A stretch of DNA of 16,653 bases, from NCBI GenBank assembly GCA_017630115.1, contig JAGBVY010000116.1:1-16653 (forward strand). Direction: 5' to 3'. Positions 1 to 6,279 of this stretch are shown here, piece by piece. Position numbers and translations under genes: made by a program. The DNA is from Tidjanibacter sp. (GTDB lineage Bacteria > Bacteroidota > Bacteroidia > Bacteroidales > Rikenellaceae). How positions within the stretch are numbered: the stretch's first letter is position 1; each line of letters opens with the position of its first letter. The notes beneath the pieces were generated by a model. It worked only from the letters and a program-made list of their open reading frames with translations, was not told the origin of the DNA and did no database searches.

Positions 1-2
1 AA

Positions 3-221
3 AAAGAGCTTCGCATACTCCACGAGAGGCTCAAACCCTACGAAAACCACCCCTACGAGCGTCGTACATTCTACTATATAGACCTGCTGTCGTGGTTGGA
101 GAGCAAAATTGCCGACAAGAGTATGGGCGAGATTGTGAGGGCCAAATTTGAGGCCACAGAGAAGAAAGAAACCAAGAAATCTACAAATAAAAAATGGCTA
201 CATCGACTATTCGGAATATAG
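3..221 (+). CDS. C-terminal fragment of an unrecognised protein (open at the window edge)
   Basis: An open frame enters from the left edge in frame 3 and runs 72 codons to a TAG at 219-221. The visible part is charged and helical (it contains ERRTFYYIDLLSWLESKI) and ends in a lysine-rich tail (KKETKKSTNKKW). No catalytic motif or domain can be named from this fragment. It is the only frame without an early stop upstream of ruvB, and its codon usage matches the neighbours. Its end overlaps the start of ruvB by 28 nt in a different frame, which suggests translational coupling and a shared transcript. I do not recognise the family. Confidence 0.6.
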   Translation, partial: KELRILHERLKPYENHPYERRTFYYIDLLSWLESKIADKSMGEIVRAKFEATEKKETKKSTNKKWLHRLFGI

Positions 222-1204
222 AGAAGGATGCGGATTTTGAGAACCGAATCCGCCCACAAGAGCTCGATAGCTTCCACGGACAACAGAAAATCGTGGACAA
301 CCTGCGTATTTTCATCAAGGCAGCCCTAATGAGGGGCGAGTCGCTCGACCACGTTCTCTTTCACGGCCCTCCCGGATTGGGCAAAACCACTCTGGCCAAC
401 ATTGTTGCCAATGAGATGGGCACATCGTTGAAGGTCACAAGTGGCCCTGTGCTCGACAAACCCGGCGACTTGGCGGGCCTGCTTACAAACCTCTCGGAGG
501 GCGACGTGCTCTTCATCGACGAGATTCACCGTCTGAGCCCCATTGTGGAGGAGTACCTCTACTCGGCTATGGAGGACTACAAGATAGACATCGTGCTCGA
601 CAAAGGCCCTTCGGCTCGCTCCATACAGATTGAGCTTGCCCCCTTTACTCTGATTGGCGCAACCACCCGTAGCGGCCTGCTCACCTCGCCTCTGCGTGCC
701 CGCTTTGGCATCACCTGCCACCTCCAATACTACGACACCGATGTGCTGAGCGGCATTGTAAAGCGCTCTGCCTCAATACTTGGCGTCGATATAGACGACC
801 AAGCAGCCCACGAGGTAGCCTTGCGAAGTAGAGGTACTCCTCGTATTGCCAACTCACTCCTAAGACGTGTGAGGGACTTCGCTATGGTCGAGGGCGACGG
901 CGCAATCAACCTTGCCATCACTCGTCGAGCTTTGGAGGCTCTGAACATCGACTCGCGAGGACTCGACGAGATGGACAACAAGATTCTTCGCACCATTATT
1001 GAGAAGTTTGGCGGCGGCCCCGTGGGTGTTGGCACAATAGCAACCTCGGTGAGCGAAGAGGCCGGCACGATTGAGGAGGTATATGAGCCTTTCTTGATTA
1101 AGGAGGGATTTCTCAAACGCACTCCTCGTGGTCGCGAGGCCACCGATTTGGCCTATTCACATCTCGGATATAGCAAAACGCCCGAAGATGGAGTACTTTT
1201 TTAA
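194..1204 (+). CDS. ruvB: Holliday junction branch migration ATPase RuvB
   Basis: RuvB is the hexameric AAA+ motor that, with RuvA, drives branch migration of Holliday junctions in recombinational repair. The 336-residue length is normal for the family. Visible motifs are Walker A GPPGLGKTT (residues 58-66), Walker B with DEIH (109-112), sensor 1 GATT (155-158) followed by the arginine-finger segment LTSPLRARFG, and the C-terminal winged-helix part ending near LAYSHLG. The start ATG at 194 gives the usual N-terminus, with the conserved RP and FHGQ segments near residues 20-30. It lies inside the end of the upstream gene (28-nt overlap), so it is probably translated from a polycistronic message. 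No hairpin terminator is evident just after the stop. Identification is secure. Confidence 0.98.
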   Translation: MATSTIRNIEKDADFENRIRPQELDSFHGQQKIVDNLRIFIKAALMRGESLDHVLFHGPPGLGKTTLANIVANEMGTSLKVTSGPVLDKPGDLAGLLTNLSEGDVLFIDEIHRLSPIVEEYLYSAMEDYKIDIVLDKGPSARSIQIELAPFTLIGATTRSGLLTSPLRARFGITCHLQYYDTDVLSGIVKRSASILGVDIDDQAAHEVALRSRGTPRIANSLLRRVRDFAMVEGDGAINLAITRRALEALNIDSRGLDEMDNKILRTIIEKFGGGPVGVGTIATSVSEEAGTIEEVYEPFLIKEGFLKRTPRGREATDLAYSHLGYSKTPEDGVLF

Positions 1205-1328
1205 GATAATCAGCAAAAAAATCACTATCTTGTGGGCCATAAAATGTTTTGTGCATTATTTATGATAGAGGTTAAACTAAAATATAGATAGTCAAAATAC
1301 AGTTAATCAATCAAAAAACTTACTTATT

Positions 1329-2618
1329 ATGAATCAGAAAAAACAAAACTTTGCATTGCCTATCTTGGTGATGATTCTGCTGTTTGGTATGATTTCGTTC
1401 GTTACCAACTTGGCCTCGCCTATGGGTGATGTGTTGAAAAACCAATTTGGCGTGCCCAACTGGATGGGTACTCTCGGTGTTTTTGCCAACTTCATCGCCT
1501 ATGCTTGTATGGGTATCCCCGCAGGTAATATGCTCCAAAAACGTGGCTACAAATTTACCGCACTCGCTGCCGTTACCGTAGGTTTCGTTGGCGTGGGCAT
1601 CCAGACCATCGCAGGTCTGCTCTCGGGCAACCTCGCATTTGGTGTCTATCTGCTTGGTGCTTTTGTTGCTGGTTTCTCGATGTGTATGCTCAACATCGTT
1701 GTCAATCCTATGCTCAACAAATTGGGTGGTGGTGGCAACAAGGGCAACCAGCTCATTCAGGTGGGTGGTTCGTTCAACTCACTGATGGGTACTGCCGTTA
1801 TTTTCCTCACCGGCGTGTTTGTTCCCAGCATTGTTGATGCCAAAATCAGCCAAGTATTCCCCTTGATGTTTATTGCCTTGGCTATCTTCGCAGTGGCTTT
1901 CGTGGTTATTATGCTGACCAAAATCCCCGAGAACGAACCCCGGAAGGTGGCCGCTACCGAGAAGTCGAAATATGGCCCTATGTCGTTCCGTCACTTTGTG
2001 CTGGGCGCTGTGGCTATCTTCATCTATGTTGGTGTTGAGGTTGGTATCCCCAACGTATTGCAGAAATGGTTGCAGAACGGTGGTCTGAATGTAGCCACTG
2101 GCGCTGAGGCTATCGCAGGTACTGTAACCGCCACCTACTGGTTGCTTATGTTGGTAGGCCGCTTGGTTGGTGCTGCTATCGGTAGCAAGGTTTCGGCCAA
2201 GAGTATGCTTACCGCCGTGTCGGTGCTTGGCATTGCTCTGGTTGCTTGCGCAATGTTCCTCAACCCCGCCAATAGCGTAAATCTGCCCGTATTCAAAGGC
2301 ACTGAGGGCTTCGGTATGGCACAGGTGCCCATCAATGCAGCTCTGTTGGTGCTCTGCGGTCTTTGCACCTCGGTTATGTGGGGTGGTATCTTCAACCTCG
2401 CTGTTGAGGGTCTGGGCAAATACACCGAGAAGGCTTCGGGTATCTTTATGGCATTGGTTTGCGGTGGTGGTATCCTTCCTCTGTTGCAGAACGCAATCGT
2501 CGATTTGTCGGGTAGCTACTTGGCTAGCTACTGGGTTATCGTTGCAGGCCTTGCCTTCTTGCTCTTCTACGCACTGATTGGTAGCAAGAACGTAAACAAA
2601 AACATCCCTACTGAGTAG
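1329..2618 (+). CDS. FucP/FHS-family sugar:H+ symporter (MFS)
   Basis: This is a very hydrophobic 429-residue protein with about 12 predicted membrane helices, the length and layout of the fucose:H+ symporter (FHS) branch of the major facilitator superfamily. Recognisable parts are the first helix followed by a short periplasmic stretch, a cytoplasmic loop GNMLQKRGYK after helix 2, a conserved helix-4 region (MLNIVVNPMLNKLGG), the QVGGSFNS segment, and a long central loop around KIPENEPRKVA before the second six-helix half. The family imports sugars such as L-fucose, glucose/galactose or N-acetylglucosamine with protons across the inner membrane. The substrate cannot be read here, because no sugar-catabolic gene flanks it. 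It is monocistronic: 124 bp of AT-rich DNA precede it, with no convincing TAnnTTTG box, and a strong hairpin terminator follows. Confidence 0.88.
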   Translation: MNQKKQNFALPILVMILLFGMISFVTNLASPMGDVLKNQFGVPNWMGTLGVFANFIAYACMGIPAGNMLQKRGYKFTALAAVTVGFVGVGIQTIAGLLSGNLAFGVYLLGAFVAGFSMCMLNIVVNPMLNKLGGGGNKGNQLIQVGGSFNSLMGTAVIFLTGVFVPSIVDAKISQVFPLMFIALAIFAVAFVVIMLTKIPENEPRKVAATEKSKYGPMSFRHFVLGAVAIFIYVGVEVGIPNVLQKWLQNGGLNVATGAEAIAGTVTATYWLLMLVGRLVGAAIGSKVSAKSMLTAVSVLGIALVACAMFLNPANSVNLPVFKGTEGFGMAQVPINAALLVLCGLCTSVMWGGIFNLAVEGLGKYTEKASGIFMALVCGGGILPLLQNAIVDLSGSYLASYWVIVAGLAFLLFYALIGSKNVNKNIPTE

Positions 2619-2637
2619 GCGCAAGATACTGACACAC

Positions 2638-2671
2638 AAAAAAAGGCCGTGACAAGTTCACGGCCTTTTTT
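2638..2671. terminator. Bidirectional intrinsic terminator between convergent genes
   Basis: An 8-bp perfect stem (GGCCGTGA at 2645-2652, TCACGGCC at 2658-2665) encloses a 5-nt loop. It is flanked by seven A residues (2638-2644) on the left and six T residues (2666-2671) on the right. This arrangement can stop transcription of the sugar transporter on the plus strand and of the convergent gene at 2689-3249 on the minus strand. Confidence 0.92.
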
Positions 2672-2688
2672 GTGGGGTTATGCAGCGA

Positions 2689-3249
2689 CTATTTCCCTCC
2701 AAAGAGGTCCACCTCGCCACGCTCAACCTTGCCATAGATGTCGGCTAAGGTGGCAATGACGGGAGAGATGAGCGTTACAACATCCTCAATAGCTCCCGCC
2801 TTGGAGTCGTCGCCCTTGATGCGGTAGAGCATTGTGGCATAGAGCGCCCTGAAACATAGCTCCATATCGCTCACACCGTCGCGGGCCAAGACTATGCGTA
2901 GGCGCGACAACTCCTCTTTGAGTGGCTGCCAGAGGGTGCGGTAGTGCTCGCCGAGGGGCAGTTGGAGCAGTTGGAGGTGGAGGTTTTCCACATCGCCAAT
3001 CAGGTGGAGTGTGTGGTTGAGATGACCTTTCTCCTCCTTGCCCTCCTCTTTGAGCAGCCCCACGAGGCTCATATACCACATAAAGAGTTGTTGCTTTTGC
3101 TGTTCGTTGCAACCGCTGTTGGGCTCAACGAGGGTGTTGTATATTGCCTCGGGGCTAAACTGCAAAGCCCTCAGCAGGTCTTCGAGTTGCCACAAATAGA
3201 GAATATACTCGGCGATGTTCTCACGCCTTTTCTGCTGCGAAATGTACAT
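2689..3249 (-). CDS. DUF4924-like protein of unknown function
   Basis: This is a 186-residue soluble, mostly helical protein without signal peptide or membrane segment. The N-terminal segment (NIAEYILYLWQLEDLLRA) and the overall length match what I recall of the Bacteroidota family DUF4924. No function is established for that family as far as I know, and the assignment is from memory of its sequence pattern. No catalytic motif is visible. Leu- and Glu-rich stretches suggest a helical bundle. It is transcribed alone, towards the sugar transporter, and shares the terminator at 2638-2671. A TATCTTTG box lies 32 bp upstream of the ATG. Confidence 0.75.
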   Translation of the reverse strand: MYISQQKRRENIAEYILYLWQLEDLLRALQFSPEAIYNTLVEPNSGCNEQQKQQLFMWYMSLVGLLKEEGKEEKGHLNHTLHLIGDVENLHLQLLQLPLGEHYRTLWQPLKEELSRLRIVLARDGVSDMELCFRALYATMLYRIKGDDSKAGAIEDVVTLISPVIATLADIYGKVERGEVDLFGGK

Positions 3250-3280
3250 AGGTTATCCAATGAGGGTTGTTGTGTTGGGG

Positions 3281-3288
3281 CAAAGATA
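3281..3288 (-). promoter_or_regulatory. Bacteroidota -7 box (TATCTTTG) upstream of the DUF4924-like gene
   Basis: On the minus strand these bases read TATCTTTG, an exact match to the Bacteroidota sigma factor -7 consensus TAnnTTTG. It sits 32 bp before the ATG, which would leave a 5' leader of about 25 nt. No clear TTTG-type -33 element is seen at the usual distance, so this is a partial match. Confidence 0.55.
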
Positions 3289-3360
3289 GGAATAATTTTT
3301 CAGGTTAGACACTCTCCCACCCCACCGAGCCGCACAAATCAACGCTCTCTTCGCGCAGCT

Positions 3361-4008
3361 CTAATTGGCGCTATGGTGTTTGATGTAGATTTCGTAGCCT
3401 CTGGCGCTGTCGGCACTCTCGCGGTACTCCAACTCGCAAATGTCGCCCATAAAGTATTTGCCTGTCATTGAATCGTAGAAGTAGGGCCTAAATGCCGCCC
3501 CACCCACTTTTTTCATCTCTTCGATGTCCAAAACAATATATATCCTACACAAATGGGTATAATTTGCAGGATAAAGTTGTGGGTCGCTATGTATGGGAGA
3601 GAAGTATGTTTTGGGGTTGTTGTTGGGATCAACAATCCAATCGCTTTGATGACTGCCAACCACAGTAGGATGAATTGTTATACCCCCGTATATTGAATCG
3701 ATCCAAGAATAACCACGGCGTGAATAACCAACATCGGGAAAATCAGAGTCAGCCACAAACATATATATCATAGAGCAAACTTCTATCTCTTCACATAGGT
3801 CACACTTCCCAATTCGGCAAGGTTCGCCTGCTATATGTCCGCGTACATACTCCGACCTCTCATATAAGAGAGAGTCAAATTGTTCGTATATCGTATTCTC
3901 ATCAGGGTTGGGATACTTATCTGGTTTTGGTTGTTCTTCCGTTATAGGGGAAGTGCAAGATAAGAAAAATATGGACAAAAATAAACTTGTAATGATTGTA
4001 TATTTCAT
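3361..4008 (-). CDS. Lipoprotein of unknown function with a four-cysteine cluster
   Basis: This 215-residue protein has a signal-peptidase-II signal: a hydrophobic segment followed by the lipobox FLSC, with lipidated Cys at residue 18. It should be anchored in the cell envelope. Acidic residues soon after the Cys (SPITEEQ) may favour surface export in Bacteroidota; that is inference. The body contains a compact cluster of four cysteines (residues 64, 69, 72 and 78; C-x4-C-x2-C-x5-C), which in an exported protein could form disulfides or bind a metal. No known domain is recognised. It lies 39 bp downstream of another minus-strand lipoprotein gene, with no promoter box between, so the two are probably one operon. 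No hairpin terminator is evident after its stop. Confidence 0.85.
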   Translation of the reverse strand: MKYTIITSLFLSIFFLSCTSPITEEQPKPDKYPNPDENTIYEQFDSLLYERSEYVRGHIAGEPCRIGKCDLCEEIEVCSMIYMFVADSDFPDVGYSRRGYSWIDSIYGGITIHPTVVGSHQSDWIVDPNNNPKTYFSPIHSDPQLYPANYTHLCRIYIVLDIEEMKKVGGAAFRPYFYDSMTGKYFMGDICELEYRESADSARGYEIYIKHHSAN

Positions 4009-4047
4009 TGACTTGTTGTTTTTATATGGTTAATTAAATTAGTTGCA

Positions 4048-4779
4048 TCAATCTAAGGTGCTAAGTGTCACAACTCCTCCACAGTATTGGAGCTCATCAA
4101 GCTCTTTTTCTTCATAGAGGTTGCAACGATAAGTTTGTGTCGAATAGTATCGAGGGGACTCTGTGTCGGGCTGAATAAAAATCAGCCTAAAAGTTTGCCA
4201 CATATCTGCACACTCAATCCTATCTGTCCAATAATCAAACAAGAGCGGGATGCGTATTTCATAGGCATAGCCATCTTCGATGGTGTATTTGCTATGGGTG
4301 TTTATGATAGGCTTGTGGAGTAGGGGCGCTTCTTCACAATAATATAACGAAGCGTCGCCAATGGGCTCGTGGTAGAAAGAGGGGAATTGCACATACACCC
4401 TATCTTGCACAAAGACATAGGTATCCTTGCTCCAAAAATCCAAGGGAGCCTCTTCTTTGACCAGTAATGAGAGGTAAACCATTCTGTAATTTCCAGATAG
4501 AGGTCTTCCCAACTGCGGATGCTCGGGTTGGTAATAATAAATCCACACGTTGTCGCCTGCCTCATTTTTGGGGTCGTCTGACAACGCAAGCAACACATCC
4601 GACTGCGCCAAAGGAATCATATCGTGCTGGCCAGCCTCTATCGTGGCCAACAGGAGATTCTCGCGAGGGTTGAAATGCTCTTCTTGCTCTGGAGCAACAC
4701 ACGAGAACATTCCACAAAGTTGGCTCATAAATACAAATATAATGATGACTGATTTTTGACTTGATATTCGCATATACAT
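4048..4779 (-). CDS. Lipoprotein of unknown function (first gene of the pair)
   Basis: This is a 243-residue protein starting MYMRISS, with a hydrophobic segment and lipobox MFSC (Cys at residue 27), so it is probably a lipoprotein of the outer envelope. The ATG at 4771 (third residue) is an equally plausible start. An acidic stretch follows the Cys (APEQEEH). The rest is rich in aromatic residues and beta-type sequence (VWIYYYQPE, DTYVFVQDRVYVQFPSFY) with a few scattered Cys, resembling an extracellular beta-sandwich. I do not recognise a family. It is the promoter-proximal gene of the two-lipoprotein unit, and a good TAnnTTTG promoter lies about 40 bp upstream. Confidence 0.85.
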   Translation of the reverse strand: MYMRISSQKSVIIIFVFMSQLCGMFSCVAPEQEEHFNPRENLLLATIEAGQHDMIPLAQSDVLLALSDDPKNEAGDNVWIYYYQPEHPQLGRPLSGNYRMVYLSLLVKEEAPLDFWSKDTYVFVQDRVYVQFPSFYHEPIGDASLYYCEEAPLLHKPIINTHSKYTIEDGYAYEIRIPLLFDYWTDRIECADMWQTFRLIFIQPDTESPRYYSTQTYRCNLYEEKELDELQYCGGVVTLSTLD

Positions 4780-4820
4780 ATAATGTTATACATAATAATA
4801 TAAATTGTGATTTGCAGGAG

Positions 4821-4851
4821 CAAAGTTAGAGAGGTAATTTGAGTAAAACAA
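4821..4851 (-). promoter_or_regulatory. Bacteroidota-type promoter for the lipoprotein pair
   Basis: On the minus strand a TAACTTTG box (4821-4828, consensus TAnnTTTG) is preceded by a TTG (4849-4851) at a 20-bp spacing, the expected -33/-7 geometry. The box is 42 bp upstream of the first ATG of the lipoprotein gene at 4048-4779. Confidence 0.65.
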
Positions 4852-4871
4852 CGATTTTGGCCATAAATTGG

Positions 4872-4968
4872 GACTCATCGTGGGTTTGTAACTGCTTGAT
4901 AATCAGATACCATTTTCAACTATTCTTTCCCATGAGACTCATCGAGGGGTTAAGTTATTGATTGTCAG
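4872..4968. repeat. Imperfect direct repeat, two copies of about 34 bp
   Basis: Two segments, 4872-4906 and 4936-4968, both begin GACTCATCG and end in a TTGATxxTCAG-like string, and are alignable with scattered substitutions and a small length difference. The start-to-start distance is 64 bp. The second copy overlaps a small palindrome, ATGAGACTCAT (4932-4942). Their role is unknown. Confidence 0.55.
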
Positions 4969-5053
4969 CTTATTGCAATTTAGGCCTGCAAAGGGGGGTG
5001 AAGGCCCGAAAAAATAGGCGTAAAAATCAGATTTTTTTAGGGTGGGCCGAGGG

Positions 5054-5161
5054 GCAAAAAAAGTGGATTGCGGAGGGTGTCGGCAACCCCAAAAATAGGG
5101 CCTAATGATTTGATTGTGTGCGCAGTAGCATCTCAGCCCCAAAATGCAAAAAAGTGGATTG
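5054..5161. repeat. Direct repeat GCAAAAAA(A)GTGGATTG, two copies
   Basis: The string GCAAAAAAAGTGGATTG at 5054-5070 recurs with one A fewer at 5146-5161. Related CCC(G/C)AAAAATAGG strings lie near 5004 and 5087, which suggests that a longer unit of about 90 bp was duplicated and then diverged. Confidence 0.6.
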
Positions 5162-5241
5162 GCCCGACCCCCAAACGTACCTTGTTTTTTGCCAAACAGC
5201 CCCCTCCATCCAGAAACTAACCTCTCCGTCGCTACGCGCCA

Positions 5242-5262
5242 CCTCCCCTGACATAGGGGAGG
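5242..5262. repeat. GC-rich hairpin in the intergenic region
   Basis: CCTCCCCT (5242-5249) and AGGGGAGG (5255-5262) form an 8-bp perfect stem with a 5-nt loop. There is no T tract, so it is not a typical terminator. It looks like a palindromic intergenic repeat element of the kind dispersed in many genomes; copies elsewhere cannot be checked from this window. Confidence 0.6.
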
Positions 5263-5284
5263 AGTGGTTGTGGGGCGAAAGACG

Positions 5285-5320
5285 CCCCTGCTACCCTTGT
5301 GACCCCTGCTACCTCTGTAA
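5285..5320. repeat. 18-bp tandem duplication
   Basis: CCCCTGCTACCCTTGTGA (5285-5302) is followed directly by CCCCTGCTACCTCTGTAA (5303-5320), with 15 of 18 positions identical. It sits between the GC-rich hairpin and the 26-bp palindrome. Confidence 0.7.
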
Positions 5321-5322
5321 GA

Positions 5323-5348
5323 AAAACGCGGGTATATACCCGCGTTTT
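5323..5348. terminator. 26-bp perfect palindrome, possible bidirectional terminator
   Basis: Arms 5323-5335 and 5336-5348 are exact reverse complements, with a GC-rich core (CGCGGG/CCCGCG) flanked by AAAA and TTTT. The T run is short (four, then AT), so termination may be modest. No annotated gene upstream needs it, so it could end a small transcript from the repeat region, insulate the PspC promoter, or be a protein-binding palindrome. Confidence 0.6.
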
Positions 5349-5360
5349 ATATTGGACTTA

Positions 5361-5416
5361 GGCGGTTGACGGTAGGCGGTTGACGGTAGGCGGTTGACGG
5401 TAGGCGGTCGTCGGTA
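5361..5416. repeat. 14-bp tandem repeat, four copies
   Basis: The unit GGCGGTTGACGGTA occurs three times exactly (5361-5374, 5375-5388, 5389-5402) and once with two changes (5403-5416), without spacers. It lies immediately upstream of the operator and promoter of the PspC operon. Exact short tandem units like this often vary in copy number between strains. Confidence 0.93.
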
Positions 5417-5420
5417 GCCG

Positions 5421-5440
5421 TTTTCCAATCGGTTGGAAAA
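5421..5440. promoter_or_regulatory. Inverted repeat upstream of the PspC-operon promoter
   Basis: TTTTCCAA (5421-5428) and TTGGAAAA (5433-5440) form an 8-bp inverted repeat around TCGG. It lies about 20 bp upstream of the -33 element, so it could be an activator site or a weak hairpin. No regulator can be named. Confidence 0.4.
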
Positions 5441-5445
5441 AATTT

Positions 5446-5472
5446 TTAGTACTATGTATTGCAAGGTACTAA
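5446..5472. promoter_or_regulatory. Palindromic operator candidate overlapping the PspC-operon -33 box
   Basis: The 27-bp stretch reads TTAGTAC-N13-GTACTAA, with additional symmetric TG...CA bases inside the spacer. It covers the TTG at 5459-5461, so a bound protein would block sigma factor access. The operon encodes a PadR-family repressor as its third gene, which makes autorepression the natural hypothesis. Confidence 0.55.
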
Positions 5473-5490
5473 AATTTATTTATATCTTTG
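5459..5490 (+). promoter_or_regulatory. Bacteroidota-type promoter of the PspC-PadR operon
   Basis: TTG at 5459-5461 and TATCTTTG at 5483-5490 are separated by 21 bp, fitting the -33/-7 architecture of Bacteroidota housekeeping promoters. The -7 box is 39 bp upstream of the GTG start at 5530. Confidence 0.8.
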
Positions 5491-5529
5491 TGGTACAAAA
5501 CAACACATTAACAATCAAACTCAACAAAA

Positions 5530-6015
5530 GTGGACAGAAAAATTACCGTAAAAATTGGTGCTTCGGCATTCACAATCGAGGAGGATGCCTACCGCACATT
5601 GGAGGGATACCTCGACGATATTGGCTCGCGTCTTGACGACCAAACACGCAACGAAATCCTCGGCGACCTCGAAATGAGGATTGCCGACCTACTCGCCACG
5701 TTGCAGGGCGCTCCCGACAACACCGTTACACTCTATATGGTACGCAAGGTGCAAGAGACCATCGGCCGCCCCGAGGAGTTTGGCGAGCTCAAACAGCCCC
5801 ACAACCCACAGCCCGAGCCCGAAACCAAGAGGTTGGCACGCACCTCGGGCGACAAGGTGATAGGTGGTGTGTGTGGTGGTATAGCCAAGTTCACCAACAT
5901 CGACCCCACCCTACTGAGGGTTGCAACAATGCTCTGCGTGATTTTCGGTGGCCTCAGCCTCTGGATCTACATCATCCTTTGGCTCTTTATGCCCCTTGAC
6001 AAAAAGCTTAAATAA
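5530..6015 (+). CDS. PspC-domain membrane protein with an extra N-terminal domain
   Basis: This 161-residue protein has three parts. Residues 1-86 are a soluble helical domain (VKIGASAFTIEEDAYRTL...LEMRIADLL...IGRPEEFGE). Residues 89-98 are a Pro-rich linker. Residues 106-157 are a PspC domain (GDKVIGGVCGGIAKFTNIDP, then a hydrophobic membrane segment ending WLFMPLD). PspC proteins sense or transmit envelope stress at the inner membrane. The start is GTG at 5530: an in-frame TAA lies at 5509-5511 and no ATG occurs between. It is the first gene of a five-gene operon with a PadR regulator and a LiaF-like protein. Its N-terminal domain is related to that of the fourth gene (6653-7741), in the same register. 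A role in envelope stress is inferred from family and context. Confidence 0.88.
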   Translation: MDRKITVKIGASAFTIEEDAYRTLEGYLDDIGSRLDDQTRNEILGDLEMRIADLLATLQGAPDNTVTLYMVRKVQETIGRPEEFGELKQPHNPQPEPETKRLARTSGDKVIGGVCGGIAKFTNIDPTLLRVATMLCVIFGGLSLWIYIILWLFMPLDKKLK

Positions 6016-6065
6016 CCCCCAACTACCAACATATCAACAACTTAAAATCAAAAAAATCATTCGTT

Positions 6066-6269
6066 ATGGAGATAATGAACGAACCCAAAAAGCTCTACCG
6101 CAGCACCACAAACAGGATGCTCGCAGGAGTGTGCGCCGGTATGGCCGAATACTTCAACATCGACCCCACCCTCGCAAGGGTGATTGCTATTGTACTATTT
6201 ATCACCCCCTGTCTGCCCGCCCTCTTAACCTACCTGATTATGTGGGCAGTGATTCCCGAAAAGAAGTAA
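6066..6269 (+). CDS. Small PspC-domain protein
   Basis: This 67-residue protein is almost entirely one PspC domain: KKLYRSTTNRMLAGVCAGMAEYFNIDPTLARV followed by a hydrophobic helix pair ending MWAVIPEKK. It matches the C-terminal part of the preceding gene (AGVCAGMAEYFNIDPTLAR against GGVCGGIAKFTNIDPTLLR), so the two arose by duplication or domain loss. It should sit in the inner membrane. ATG at 6066 or ATG at 6075 (MNEPKK) could be the start; the second is closer to the usual N-terminus of stand-alone PspC proteins. It lies 50 bp after the first gene and 10 bp before the PadR gene. Confidence 0.9.
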   Translation: MEIMNEPKKLYRSTTNRMLAGVCAGMAEYFNIDPTLARVIAIVLFITPCLPALLTYLIMWAVIPEKK

Positions 6270-6279
6270 AACCCCTATT

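Larger units (their letters stand above)
4780..5529. other. Repeat-rich 750-bp intergenic region without a credible gene
   Basis: No frame here shows a protein of normal composition; short open frames cover repeats and hairpins and have poor residue composition. From left to right the region contains the promoter of the lipoprotein pair, an imperfect direct repeat (4872-4906 / 4936-4968), an A-rich direct repeat (5054-5070 / 5146-5161), a GC-rich hairpin (5242-5262), an 18-bp tandem duplication (5285-5320), a 26-bp perfect palindrome (5323-5348), a 14-bp tandem array (5361-5416), a small inverted repeat (5421-5440), and the operator/promoter of the PspC operon (5446-5490). Dispersed intergenic repeats or a small non-coding RNA are possible; neither can be proven here. 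Confidence 0.7.

Noticed and set aside
1779..2639. 286-codon minus-strand frame opposite the sugar transporter
   Set aside because: Antisense to a clear 12-TM transporter; Gln/His/Asn-rich composition typical of a shadow frame, and it lacks any domain.
4939..5369. Short open frames on both strands (4939-5142 minus, 5118-5369 plus) in the intergenic region
   Set aside because: They span the repeats and hairpins, have skewed Pro/Cys/Arg or Lys/Asn composition, and show no motif; they are better explained as repeat DNA.
5361..5416. CRISPR array
   Set aside because: The 14-bp units are directly adjacent with no unique spacers, and no cas genes are present.
5323..5490. Invertible promoter (phase-variable switch)
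   Set aside because: I looked for matching inverted repeats flanking the promoter; the palindromes at 5323 and 5421 are unrelated in sequence and no recombinase gene is near.
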